NCBI GenBank assembly: GCA_958427145.1
Contig: CAUAAZ010000007.1
Location: forward strand, 18,733 to 82,732
Direction of reading: 5' to 3'
Length of the DNA stretch: 64,000 nt
From: an uncultured Collinsella sp.
Lineage (GTDB): Bacteria; Actinomycetota; Coriobacteriia; Coriobacteriales; Coriobacteriaceae
Shown here piece after piece: positions 54,177 through 63,398 of the stretch. The notes beneath the pieces were generated by a model that was not told the DNA's origin, made no database searches, and was given only the letters and a program-made list of their open reading frames with translations. Both the position numbers and the translations under genes were made by a program. Positions within the stretch are counted from its first letter, which is position 1, and every line of letters begins with the position of its first letter.

Positions 54177-55040
54177 CTATTGTACGCCGTTGGGATAGGC
54201 AATGCGCGCGGCAAGGCACTCAAGTGCCAGTACCAGGGCAAAGCCGCAGCTCACATCAGTCAAAAAGTGCGCTCCAATCACGATGCGCCCAAAGGCGACG
54301 AGCGCCGCGACCACAACCGCCGTCCAAAAGACCACGCGGCGGCGCGACGGTTTTTCCTTAAAGGCCGCCGCGGGAAGCCCGGCGAGCATAAGGCCGATCG
54401 CCGCATGCGCGGTGTGTCCACTCGCGAACGACTTGAACCCGTCCTTGATCACGCCGGCGGCGATATAGGTCCACTTGTCGGGATTGCCGATCACCCACCA
54501 CGGCTGAAAATTGAGCCCCGGCGTGACCTCGATCACGCGCATGCGCGGGCGCGACCACAACGGCTTAACAATGACGTTGAGGATGATGGCCTGAGCGACC
54601 CACACGGCCAGTACCATCAACGCCCAGCGTGTGAGCTCGTCGGGCTCGGTCGTGCGAGTAAGGCGATAGACGATAAGGTTGGCGACGATGACCAACACAA
54701 ACGTCAGAACCAGCTGAAACGCGATGAGCTTGCCGCCGACGCGCAGCGATCCGATAATCTCGTAGCCGACCAGGCCCACGTTGATTAGAACGCCCAGCAC
54801 GGCGAGCCACTTGCTCGCCTTGGAATCGGGGCGCGCCGAGCGCACGAGCATAACGCCCGCGATGCTCGCCGTCAGCTCGAACGGTAGCTCGCCGGCCGCC
54901 TCGATAAAGCGGCCGTACATGCTGCCGATGTTGAACAGCGCGCTCGAGATCTGATAATCGAAGAAACTGCCCACGCCCAGACAAAGACACAGGACAACCG
55001 CGATAATGGCGACATCTTTCTTATAGATGTATCCGAACAT
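54177..55040 (-). CDS. PAP2 family membrane phosphatase
   Basis: The 287-residue protein has about six membrane helices and the three PAP2 signatures: KPLWSRPR, FASGHTAHA and GRIVIGAHFLTDV. These enzymes hydrolyse lipid phosphates such as undecaprenyl diphosphate or phosphatidic acid at the outer face of the membrane. The first three helices lie ahead of the catalytic domain. AAAGG stands five bases before the ATG. It follows mfd on the same strand by 56 bases and may share its transcript. Confidence 0.9.
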   Translation of the reverse strand: MFGYIYKKDVAIIAVVLCLCLGVGSFFDYQISSALFNIGSMYGRFIEAAGELPFELTASIAGVMLVRSARPDSKASKWLAVLGVLINVGLVGYEIIGSLRVGGKLIAFQLVLTFVLVIVANLIVYRLTRTTEPDELTRWALMVLAVWVAQAIILNVIVKPLWSRPRMRVIEVTPGLNFQPWWVIGNPDKWTYIAAGVIKDGFKSFASGHTAHAAIGLMLAGLPAAAFKEKPSRRRVVFWTAVVVAALVAFGRIVIGAHFLTDVSCGFALVLALECLAARIAYPNGVQ

Positions 55041-55096
55041 GCTTTCCTTTCGATGGAACCAGAGTGCCCAAATAGGGTGTTTGCAGCGTCAACTCG

Positions 55097-58000
55097 CTAG
55101 TCATCATCACTAGCGCCCAGCTGCCGCAGCAGCATGAGCGCGGCCGCCACCGGGCCGGTGCCGTCGTTGGCGTCGAGGCCGCGACCCAGGCCGCTGCCCG
55201 CACCGGCGCCCGCCTTGTAGGGCACCGACAGTTTGCGGCTCTTGGGGAAGTTCACCGCGCCATAGCGAGTCTTAAGCTCAAAGGCCACCTTCTTGGGCAC
55301 GTCAACGCCCAAAAACGTGATGCGCCCACCGCTGAGCGTGACGCTCTCGAGCCCCAAGCGCTCGCCGCGAATACGAATGCGAGCGCGGTTGAACAGGTTG
55401 AGCCCCGCCAACGGCAGCTCACCATGCGCGGCCTCGGTCTCCTCCTGCACCTCGTCGATACTCTCCAGGTCCTCAGCCGCCGCGAGCTTGCGGTACACGA
55501 GCACGCGCTGGTCCACCGCCGGCATGTACTCCTCGGACAAAAAGTAGTCGGCCGGCAGGTTGATGCCCACGCTCGCCGCCTCCACGCCGGCATCGTCATC
55601 GCCGCGCGCCTCGGCCACGGCCTGGCCCAGCATCTGCGTAAACAGATCGAAGCCCACACTCGACAGGTTACCGTGCTGCTCGGCACCCATGAGCGAACCG
55701 GCGCCGCGGATCTCCAGGTCGCGCATGGCGATGCGCATGCCGCTGCCCAGGTCTTGGAACTCGGAAAGCGCGGTCAGACGCGCCGTAGCCTCCTCGGTAA
55801 GCGGCAGCTCGCCGGGGAACATAAAGTACGCGTATGCCTGCGTGGCCGAGCGGCCCACGCGGCCCTTGAGCTGGTAGAGCTGTGCCAGGCCCAGACGCTG
55901 CGAGTCCTCGATGATGAGCGTGTTGGCGGTCGCGTTGTCGATACCGCTCTCAACGATGGTCGTGGCGATAAGCACGTCAATCTTCTTGGTCGCGAACTCG
56001 ATCATCACGTCCTCGACCTCGCGCGGGCTCATCTTGCCGTGCGCCACGCCCACGCGCGCCTCGGGCGCGGCCTCGTGCACGCGCGCCACGGCATCGTCGA
56101 TGGTCTTGACGCGGTTGGACACGTAGTACACCTGGCCGCCGCGGCCCACCTCCAGGCGAATCGCCGCACTCACCACGTCGGGGTCGTACTCCCCCACGTG
56201 CACGATCACGGGACGACGCCCAGTCGGCGGCGTGGTGATCAGGCTCATGTCGCGCACGCCGCTCGTGGCCATCTGCATGGTTCGCGGAATAGGCGTTGCC
56301 GAAAGCGTGAGCACGTCGATTTGCTCGCGCAGGTTTTTGAGCTGCTCCTTGTGCTGCACACCAAAGCGCTGCTCTTCGTCGATGATCACCATACCCAGGT
56401 TCTTGGGGTTCACGTCGGCCGAAAGCAGACGGTGCGTGCCGATGAGCACATCAATCGTGCCCTCGGCAAACGCCTTGAGCGCGCGCTTTTGCTGCGCCGG
56501 CGTGCGGAAGCGGCTGAGTACCTCGACCTCCAAGCCAAACGGGGCAAAACGCTCAAAGAATGTCTCGTAGTGCTGTTGGGCCAGAATGGTCGTGGGACAG
56601 AGCACCATGACCTGGCGGCCGGAGTCCACGCACTTAAAGGCTGCGCGCAGGGCGACCTCGGTCTTGCCGAAACCCACGTCGCCGCACAGCAGGCGGTCCA
56701 TGGGCTTGGGCGCCTCCATGTCTGCCTTGATGTCGGCGATAGCCTCCAGCTGGTCGCGTGTCTCGTCGTAGGGGAAGCTCTCCTCCATCTCGATCTGCTC
56801 AGGCGTATCGGGCGGACAGGCGATACCGGTAATCGACGAGCGGCGCGTATAGAGGTCGACCAGGTCAAACGCCAGCTTTTTGGCATTCTTGCGCGCCTTG
56901 TTGGTGGCCCGCGTCCAGTCGGCGGTGTTGAGCCTGGTCAAGCGCGGTTTATCGCCGTCGGGACCAACGTAGCGCGTAATGCGGTCAACCTGCTCCAGCG
57001 GCACGTAGAGCTTGTCGCCATCGGCATATTCCAGCAAAAAGTAGTCGCGTTCCTTGCCGCCCACTTCCTGACGCGCGATCTCGCTAAAGAGCGCGATGCC
57101 GTGGGTAGCGTGCACCACGTAGTCGCCCGGCTTAAACGGGAAGGTGATCTGCGTAATGTCAACCTTGCGGCGGCTGCGCGCGCGGTTGGCATCCATGCGG
57201 GCGTTGAGGTCGGCGATCGAGAACACGGCCAGGTTGGCATCGGGCACCACCACGCCCTGCGGCAGGGCAGCGTCCACAAAGGTCACGCGCCCGCGCGAGA
57301 TGGTGGGCACGGCGGCGCCGGCGGCAGCCTGCGCGGCGCCCGCCTCGAGCGAGCGGGCGTTGAGCGCATCGGCGCGACGCTCGCGAATGGAAGCACGGGC
57401 CTCCTGGCGTGCGGCACGGTCGGCGGAATCCGCCGCTGCCACGCGCACGCGGTCGCCGATAGCGCCGGCGTTTTCGGGCGCCGCGGTCAGCGATTCCTCA
57501 AAGGTAATGCCCTCGTCGCCAAAGGTGAGCTCCATCGACTCGCGCGCGCCGCGGTCGGGGATGGCAAACACGCAGGCATAGCGCTTGCCCACGACCTCCT
57601 GGATGCGCGTCATAAAACGGTTGTCCGAGCCTGCAATGGCAGGCTGCTCAATCTTGAGCTCGGCCGTCACCGCACCGCCGGCACGGATGAGGCTCACATA
57701 GTTCAGGCGTTGCTGGGAACCAAAGTCGAGTTGCTGGGCACGCACGTACAGGCCGTCCAGACGGTCGACTCCCGCCTCGCCGGCACGTGCCTCGATATCC
57801 TCGTAGGCGCGCAGGCAATCGTCGAACAGCGAGCGCGGCTCGGACAGTACCACGAGCGCCTTGCCGCTCACATGCGACAGCGGGCTCACGGTCTGGCCGT
57901 ACATCACCGGCAAAAAGCGGTCGAGCTCAGGCGTGACGATGCGCGCATCCACCATCTCGAGCAGCGCCGCCAACTTGCTGTCGTCCTGGCTGGCGCGGTA

Positions 58001-58729
58001 GAGCGCCACATGCATGTTGTGGACGGCCTCGTCGGTAAGCGCCAGCTCACGGCACGGGTAGATCTCGATGCTGTCCTCGTTGCCGATGGTCTGGCCCGTG
58101 GAGCTCACCATGCGGCGGATGCGGTCGATCTCGTCGCCAAAGAACTCAATGCGCACGGGCGCCTTTTCCTGCGCGGGAAACACCTCGACGGTGTCGCCGT
58201 GCACACGGAACAGGCCGGGCGCGTCGGCGGCGCCGGCATTGGTGTAGCCCATGCCCACCAGACGCTGCGGCACCTCGTCAAAGGGAATCTCCTCGCCCAC
58301 CGCAAAAGTAGTGGACTCCCAGTAGCGGCTCTCGACCGGCGGCACGCAGCGCAGCAGCGCGCGAGCCGAGGCGACCATGATGCAGTTGTCCCCGCGCACG
58401 ATGCGCCCGAGCGCCTCGCAGCGCTGGGCCACCACGGCGTCATCGGGCGCCTGCTCGCGCCAAGGGTAGTCCTTGCGCTCGGGAAAGCGGCACACGTGAG
58501 CCAGACCCACATAGGCGGCCAGACTGCGTGCGGCGCGATCGGCCGCATCCTCGCCGCTCACGATGTAGACCGTGGGGCGCGGACGACGCGCAAACTGGGC
58601 AGCGGCCATAAGTGTTCGGCCCGACTGAGACACGGCCAGCGTCACGTCCTCGCCAGAATCGAGCCCGGCCTCGACGGTCTGCAGCGCCTCGGCAGTGTAG
58701 AGCTGCGCGGCTATACGGTGAATGAGCAT
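55097..58729 (-). CDS. mfd: Transcription-repair coupling factor
   Basis: Mfd removes stalled RNA polymerase and recruits UvrA. The 1210 residues include the UvrB-like N-terminal domains, the RNA polymerase-interacting CarD-like domain (begins near FKPGDYVVHATHGIALF), the SF2 motor with GDVGFGKTEVALRAAFK, DEEQRFGV and the TRG motif region, and the C-terminal TRCF domain. A ~100-residue Ala/Arg-rich stretch precedes the CarD-like domain. GGAGG stands six bases before ATG 58729; an open frame continues nine codons upstream. A terminator-like hairpin lies in the leader. Confidence 0.96.
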   Translation of the reverse strand: MLIHRIAAQLYTAEALQTVEAGLDSGEDVTLAVSQSGRTLMAAAQFARRPRPTVYIVSGEDAADRAARSLAAYVGLAHVCRFPERKDYPWREQAPDDAVVAQRCEALGRIVRGDNCIMVASARALLRCVPPVESRYWESTTFAVGEEIPFDEVPQRLVGMGYTNAGAADAPGLFRVHGDTVEVFPAQEKAPVRIEFFGDEIDRIRRMVSSTGQTIGNEDSIEIYPCRELALTDEAVHNMHVALYRASQDDSKLAALLEMVDARIVTPELDRFLPVMYGQTVSPLSHVSGKALVVLSEPRSLFDDCLRAYEDIEARAGEAGVDRLDGLYVRAQQLDFGSQQRLNYVSLIRAGGAVTAELKIEQPAIAGSDNRFMTRIQEVVGKRYACVFAIPDRGARESMELTFGDEGITFEESLTAAPENAGAIGDRVRVAAADSADRAARQEARASIRERRADALNARSLEAGAAQAAAGAAVPTISRGRVTFVDAALPQGVVVPDANLAVFSIADLNARMDANRARSRRKVDITQITFPFKPGDYVVHATHGIALFSEIARQEVGGKERDYFLLEYADGDKLYVPLEQVDRITRYVGPDGDKPRLTRLNTADWTRATNKARKNAKKLAFDLVDLYTRRSSITGIACPPDTPEQIEMEESFPYDETRDQLEAIADIKADMEAPKPMDRLLCGDVGFGKTEVALRAAFKCVDSGRQVMVLCPTTILAQQHYETFFERFAPFGLEVEVLSRFRTPAQQKRALKAFAEGTIDVLIGTHRLLSADVNPKNLGMVIIDEEQRFGVQHKEQLKNLREQIDVLTLSATPIPRTMQMATSGVRDMSLITTPPTGRRPVIVHVGEYDPDVVSAAIRLEVGRGGQVYYVSNRVKTIDDAVARVHEAAPEARVGVAHGKMSPREVEDVMIEFATKKIDVLIATTIVESGIDNATANTLIIEDSQRLGLAQLYQLKGRVGRSATQAYAYFMFPGELPLTEEATARLTALSEFQDLGSGMRIAMRDLEIRGAGSLMGAEQHGNLSSVGFDLFTQMLGQAVAEARGDDDAGVEAASVGINLPADYFLSEEYMPAVDQRVLVYRKLAAAEDLESIDEVQEETEAAHGELPLAGLNLFNRARIRIRGERLGLESVTLSGGRITFLGVDVPKKVAFELKTRYGAVNFPKSRKLSVPYKAGAGAGSGLGRGLDANDGTGPVAAALMLLRQLGASDDD

Positions 58730-58754
58730 GCTGTTCCTCCGGCATTGCAACGCC

Positions 58755-58782
58755 AAAAGCCCGCCGAGGCAAGCTCGGCGGG
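58755..58782 (-). terminator. Terminator-like hairpin in the mfd leader
   Basis: CCCGCCGAG pairs with CTCGGCGGG (58774-58782 with 58760-58768) followed by TTTT on the minus strand, 26 bases before the mfd start. No minus-strand gene lies upstream, so it may be an attenuator. Confidence 0.55.
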
Positions 58783-58991
58783 TCGTTCGTCAAAGTTCAT
58801 TAACGTTTATGGTACCGCACGGTCCCGTGACCAAAAGCCTAAGCGACATCATGCCAAATGTTGCCCACAACGGTCTTGCTAACGCGTTTTCCCAGCTTAT
58901 TAATCCGCTCTCCGCTTTTTGATTTGCTGTCTTCCGGCAGCGATTTACACCGCCCGCGCCCCCTGGCGAGCATTTCGAGCTGCAAAGCGCC

Positions 58992-59044
58992 TATAATTGA
59001 CCATGCTTACGTATTTAATGTCACTTTTTGAGGAGGGGGGGGGG
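58992..59044 (+). promoter_or_regulatory. Promoter and poly-G Shine-Dalgarno of the first FHA gene
   Basis: TATAAT lies at 58992-58997. The ribosome-binding site GAGGAG runs into ten consecutive G (59035-59044), eight bases before the ATG. The gap 58730-59052 otherwise contains the mfd leader and nothing that I recognise as a gene. Confidence 0.7.
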
Positions 59045-59052
59045 TAAAACAA

Positions 59053-60009
59053 ATGGCCGACACCCCATCTTGTGCACTGTACGCCGGGCTTAAGTCACTC
59101 GGTCGCATCAACAACGGTAACGCCGCGCAAATTCTCATGGCCGGCAACGCCCGTTACGGTGGACGCCCCATCTCCGAACGCTTGACGGTCCCGTCGTTTA
59201 TCTCACGCGAAATCGTTCACGCCAAACCCGGTGACCTTCCCGAGCTGCTGTTTGTGCCCTTTGAACAAAGTGCGCGCCAGATACTCAACCTCATCATGCA
59301 AAACCGAGGCTCCGACCCCCAATCGCTGAGCAAGGTCGCTAAACGCTATATGGAGTCGTGCGTCCCAGACATGCAGGATGCCCTTACCAATTGCGGCGTC
59401 GACGGCATGCTCTTTAGAAACGGCGTTGAGCGCATCGAGACCGTTGACGATAGCGACATCAAAGATCGCCTCTACATCCATCTGGTCTTTTTTATCGTTA
59501 CCGGCTGCCTTGGCGACCCCGCCCGCGCCATCGAATACACCGAGTCCTTTGTGTCCGACCAGATGTTCTCGACACTCGGCACGGTCGAGACGACCGTCGC
59601 CTCGTTTTTCTCGACAACCGCGCGCCCCACGGGAGACATTCGTCTGGGGCTGCTGCGCGTCGTGGGCAACTCGGCACGACCGCCGCTGCGTCCCCTTACC
59701 ACGGACCCGGTGGGCAGCATTATCGGGTCGCTGACGGGAGACGAGAACGCCATCACCGACGTCGATTCCGACGTCTCGCGCCAGCACCTGCGTATTTGGC
59801 TCCAAGACGGACGCTGGCTTGCGCAGGGCCTCGGCTCCACCAACGGATCGTTTTTGATCTCGGGCGTCGACCGCTGCCGACAGGCTATCGAACCGCCCAG
59901 ACGCGGGCGCCCCGCCAACTTTGCCAACACCCCCGTCGAGATTCACAACGGAGACACGCTTTGCTTGGGCGCCACGACGCGCTTCTTGGTCATTCGCATC
60001 ACAGACTAG
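59053..60009 (+). CDS. FHA domain protein (1)
   Basis: The C-terminal ~100 residues (about 215-318) are an FHA phosphothreonine-binding domain with VSRQHLRI and GSTNGSFL. The first ~200 residues are helical and match the N-terminus of the second FHA protein in order and spacing (INN..AAQIL, FISREIVHAKPG, GVDGMLFRN, TGCLGDPA, TLGTVET, LGLLRV). This domain is not one I can name. The kinase encoded by the next gene is its likely partner. Translation may vary with the length of the G run in its ribosome-binding site. It has its own terminator. Confidence 0.85.
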   Translation: MADTPSCALYAGLKSLGRINNGNAAQILMAGNARYGGRPISERLTVPSFISREIVHAKPGDLPELLFVPFEQSARQILNLIMQNRGSDPQSLSKVAKRYMESCVPDMQDALTNCGVDGMLFRNGVERIETVDDSDIKDRLYIHLVFFIVTGCLGDPARAIEYTESFVSDQMFSTLGTVETTVASFFSTTARPTGDIRLGLLRVVGNSARPPLRPLTTDPVGSIIGSLTGDENAITDVDSDVSRQHLRIWLQDGRWLAQGLGSTNGSFLISGVDRCRQAIEPPRRGRPANFANTPVEIHNGDTLCLGATTRFLVIRITD

Positions 60010-60032
60010 CCCGCCCACACATCTTCGACGCA

Positions 60033-60078
60033 AAAGGTGCCGTTATTTGCATCAACCCATGCAAATAACGGCACCTTT
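60033..60078 (+). terminator. Terminator-like hairpin after the first FHA gene
   Basis: A perfect 20-bp stem (60033-60052 with 60059-60078) with a 6-base loop ends in CCTTT. The T run is short, so it may only partly stop transcription into the kinase gene. Confidence 0.7.
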
Positions 60079-60152
60079 CGATTAAGGCAACGGTTGCGCT
60101 ACCTTTTCACTAACATTATCGTTACGCACTTTTTTCTCGAAAGGATCGCCCC

Positions 60153-62162
60153 GTGATGTACGACACGGATATGAATATCATCGCGTTGTCCCCCTTTGAA
60201 CCAAACGCCATGTTTGCGACCAACGAAGACCCCGATACTATTCGCCGCTTTACCACCCTGTTGGATTGCGGGGCAGTCGGCGGCGGTTCCCACCATCTTC
60301 GCAAGGTCGCCAACACCGAGGGCGAGACCTTTGCGCTCAAAACGCTATGGCCCCTCAGCGGCTGTGATGAAAACGGCTCCGCCATCAGCCCCTCGGGCAT
60401 CAAGACGCTTACCGAGGAGTATCGCAATCTTGCAGCCGTCTCACTGTTGGGCGGCTTTCCCAAAACCTATGGCTACGGCTATACCGGCTCCGTACCGGCC
60501 ATCCTTATGGAGTGGATTGAAGGCCTGCCCCTTCGCGATGCTGCGGCAGAGCTAACCGACCCCGCCGAGGGCGGCCACATTCCCGCAAACACCGTCGCTG
60601 CGATTGGAAAACGCCTGGGAGAGATTCTCCTGGGTGCCCAAAAGCTCGATGCACCGTTTGCGCACCGTGATATCTCCTTGCGCAACATCATTATTCGCAC
60701 GACGCGCCGGTCCCTTGCCCAGCAGATTGCACACTGCAGTTTTGACCTTTGCCTAGTCGATCTGGGCAGCTCGAGCATCAAGCGCTCAGACCCCTCGTTT
60801 ACCATGTCCACCGGCATCTGGCGCAACGGCACCCCCGAGTTCGCCCCACCCGAGATGCTCTCCAACGACATCCCCGAGCTGGCGCCGCTGCGTACGTCGC
60901 CCAGCATCGATACATACGAGCTCTGCAGCATACTCTACACGCTCTATGCCGGTCACACGCCATATCGCCTAAACGAGCATATGGACCAGTCGTCCTACCT
61001 GTACAAGATCGAGCACGAGCTCGAGCCGCTTGAGGCACGCGTACCCGGCGACCAAATGCTTGTCGATGTCATCATGAGCGGTATCCATAACAAGCAGTCC
61101 CAGCGCGCGCCGCTGTCTACGATTGTCGACAAGCTCGATGCCTGGATTAAAGACATCGATTTTGAGCCGCGCACGCCGTTGCCCACCCCGATCGACTTTA
61201 GCCAGCAACCGAAGCCTTCCGGCTCCGACAAGGCTCAGACGCATCACCCAGTCATCTCGCGTCGCACTGCGCTCGCGCTCGGCGGCGTCTGCGTTGCCGG
61301 CATCGCAGCTTCCGCCCTTGCCACGGGATGCTGGGGGATTATCGACCTGGCGCACGGCATCAAGCCGTCACTCGACGATTACACCTGGGAAGAACTCGCC
61401 CTGATCTCCCGCAAAATCCAAGAGACATCTTCCAACAAGGACGCGCTCGCGATTGCCGAAACCTACCACCTGGTAAACAGCAAGCAGTCGCTCGAAAACG
61501 AGAATACCAAGACCGTCAGGCTTTCCGACGGGACCAAGGCACAAATCCAGATCGTTGGCTTTAAGGCAGACACGCTCACCGATGACGGCCTCCCCGCTGG
61601 CATCACCTTTATGTTCCGTACCCCCATCGCCATGCGCGCCGTAAACGACCGCGCCGCGACGGGCGGTTGGGAGCAATCGTCGCTTCGTGAATGGTTGGCG
61701 GACAAGGGCATGGCCACGCTACCCGACGATCTCCGTAATCAGATTCGCTCGGTGCGAAAGCTCACCAACAACACCGGCGGCACTAAAGACGCCTCCAGCA
61801 TCACCGCCACCGACGACATGCTCTGGCTACCGTCCATGAGCGAGCTGTGCGGCTATCAGGCGCCCGAAACGTTCGCAGAGGGCAGCGAGTACCTTTCTGT
61901 CCTCTACAGCGGAGAAGGCGATCAGTACCAGCTCTATCGCGAGCAGAGTGTGAGCGGCCTGACCACCAACGATGCCATGATCCGCACCGTCGCTGGCAAA
62001 AAGATCTGCTACTGGGAGCGCACCCCCAGCGCCGACTGCAGCGAGGTTGCCGACTCGACGTACTTTAACCGCGTTGGAAAAGACGGCGACGTGTTTTGCT
62101 GGGCAACGCCCGGAAACGCTCCGGACCAAAAGACCTATGTCCTACCCGGCTTTTGCATCTAA
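60153..62162 (+). CDS. Membrane Ser/Thr protein kinase with C-terminal DUF6273-like domain
   Basis: The cytoplasmic part is a protein kinase: Gly-rich loop near 39-45, Lys63 in FALKTL, Glu89, catalytic loop HRDISLRN (171-178) and DLG (203-205) in place of DFG, with the GTPEFAPPE activation segment. All catalytic residues are present. A single membrane helix follows at about 372-397. The outside part (about 400-669) resembles DUF6273 (GWEQSSLREWL, then MLWLPSMSE). GTG 60153 behind AAAGGA or the adjacent ATG may be the start. FHA genes flank it on both sides and are likely readers or substrates. Confidence 0.85.
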   Translation: MMYDTDMNIIALSPFEPNAMFATNEDPDTIRRFTTLLDCGAVGGGSHHLRKVANTEGETFALKTLWPLSGCDENGSAISPSGIKTLTEEYRNLAAVSLLGGFPKTYGYGYTGSVPAILMEWIEGLPLRDAAAELTDPAEGGHIPANTVAAIGKRLGEILLGAQKLDAPFAHRDISLRNIIIRTTRRSLAQQIAHCSFDLCLVDLGSSSIKRSDPSFTMSTGIWRNGTPEFAPPEMLSNDIPELAPLRTSPSIDTYELCSILYTLYAGHTPYRLNEHMDQSSYLYKIEHELEPLEARVPGDQMLVDVIMSGIHNKQSQRAPLSTIVDKLDAWIKDIDFEPRTPLPTPIDFSQQPKPSGSDKAQTHHPVISRRTALALGGVCVAGIAASALATGCWGIIDLAHGIKPSLDDYTWEELALISRKIQETSSNKDALAIAETYHLVNSKQSLENENTKTVRLSDGTKAQIQIVGFKADTLTDDGLPAGITFMFRTPIAMRAVNDRAATGGWEQSSLREWLADKGMATLPDDLRNQIRSVRKLTNNTGGTKDASSITATDDMLWLPSMSELCGYQAPETFAEGSEYLSVLYSGEGDQYQLYREQSVSGLTTNDAMIRTVAGKKICYWERTPSADCSEVADSTYFNRVGKDGDVFCWATPGNAPDQKTYVLPGFCI

Positions 62163-62197
62163 CACCCTCCCCGGATACCAGAAAGGAGCCTCGCATC

Positions 62198-63187
62198 ATG
62201 CGTGCGGAAACACCTTCTGAGGTGCTCTTTGATTTCCTTAAGTGCGACCTGCAGATCAACAATCGAGAAGCGGCGCGCATCCTGATTTCGGACAAGCCGA
62301 TGGGCTCCAAACCGGCCCCACGATTTCGCATTGCAGAAAAGACGTTTCTATCGCGACGCGTGGTGCACGTCGTTCCGGGCACCGACAAGATCGACCCCGA
62401 GATGTTTGCCGATTTTTCGCAGAGCGTCCAGAGCTTGGCTGCCGCTGTAAAAATCGGCAGTGGCAGCAGTCCAACGGCCGCCAACGCTCGCCAGCAAGCC
62501 ATTACGGCGCATGCCCTCGAGCGCATGGTAACGTCGCTCGAACACTGGGGGCTCGATGGTTCCATCCTGCGCAATATCTTTGACCGCATCGCCGTCATGC
62601 CTGGCCTCAAGCAAAGCGACCGGCGCCTTTTGGAGCTCCTTGCGCTAACGGTCTGCGGATGCCTGGCCGATCCCAATGCCGCCGCCTCCGAGGTCAAAGA
62701 CTTTGCTATAACGCAACTGTCCCAGACCTTTGGCACGCTCGAGACCGCCGAGGTCGTCCAGGCGCGAGGCACTAACCGCAAGGTCAACGAGCCTCCTGCA
62801 AAACTGGGGCTGCTCAGGCTTGCGAAAGACGGCTCGGCCTTGCCGCCTATCTATCCTTTGAGCCTCGATCCCGAGGGTACGGTACTTGGCTCTTTTGCAC
62901 ACGACCAAAACGCCATCACCAACGTAGGACCCGATGTATCCCGTCGGCACCTGCGTGTAGCGTTTTCCAACGACACATGGCTCGCAAGCGGCCTGCACTC
63001 CACCAACGGAACGGTGCTGGTGACACGCAGTGGCGCGACCACCGTTATCGAAAAGCCACGCTCGCTGCGCACCGCTGGCGATGAGGATAAGCAGATTCCC
63101 ATCCACGACGGCGACTTGCTCAAGCTGGGTTCCTCGACCCAGTATTTGGTGCTGAAGATCTCCTCAAACGTACGAGCGCTGGCCTAG
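62198..63187 (+). CDS. FHA domain protein (2)
   Basis: The 329-residue paralogue of the first FHA protein has the same helical N-terminal domain (INNREAARIL, FLSRRVVHVVPG, GLDGSILRN, CGCLADPN, TFGTLET, LGLLRL) and a C-terminal FHA domain with VSRRHLRV and HSTNGTVL. AAAGGAG is located before ATG 62198, 35 bases after the kinase stop, so the two genes are probably cotranscribed. The function of the shared N-terminal domain is unknown. Confidence 0.85.
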   Translation: MRAETPSEVLFDFLKCDLQINNREAARILISDKPMGSKPAPRFRIAEKTFLSRRVVHVVPGTDKIDPEMFADFSQSVQSLAAAVKIGSGSSPTAANARQQAITAHALERMVTSLEHWGLDGSILRNIFDRIAVMPGLKQSDRRLLELLALTVCGCLADPNAAASEVKDFAITQLSQTFGTLETAEVVQARGTNRKVNEPPAKLGLLRLAKDGSALPPIYPLSLDPEGTVLGSFAHDQNAITNVGPDVSRRHLRVAFSNDTWLASGLHSTNGTVLVTRSGATTVIEKPRSLRTAGDEDKQIPIHDGDLLKLGSSTQYLVLKISSNVRALA

Positions 63188-63216
63188 GGCCGAGCTCACA
63201 CAATAAGAATCAACGC

Positions 63217-63255
63217 AAAGGGGCGCCGCTGCACACATCGCAGCGGCGCCCCTTT
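63217..63255 (+). terminator. Terminator of the kinase-FHA2 unit
   Basis: A 16-bp GC-rich stem (63217-63232 with 63240-63255) ends in TTTAT, 30 bases after the stop. Confidence 0.85.
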
Positions 63256-63319
63256 ATATCGCGTGGACATCTAAAAACGGATGCAGAAGCCGAAAAATTC
63301 AACAAGATAACTAAAACAT

Positions 63320-63353
63320 AAAAGCCGCGTGGGGGTCGGGTCCCCACGCGGCT
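63320..63353 (-). terminator. Terminator of the wall-anchored protein gene
   Basis: AGCCGCGTGGGG (63353-63342, minus strand) pairs with CCCCACGCGGCT (63334-63323) and is followed by TTTT. Confidence 0.9.
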
Positions 63354-63398
63354 ATCAGGTTTGGGCTAATAAAGCCCGGAGGTAAACACTAGTAGAGT

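Noticed and set aside
55424..58882. An 1152-codon plus-strand frame over mfd
   Set aside because: Antisense shadow; Arg/His/Leu-rich with no domain, while mfd is complete on the other strand.
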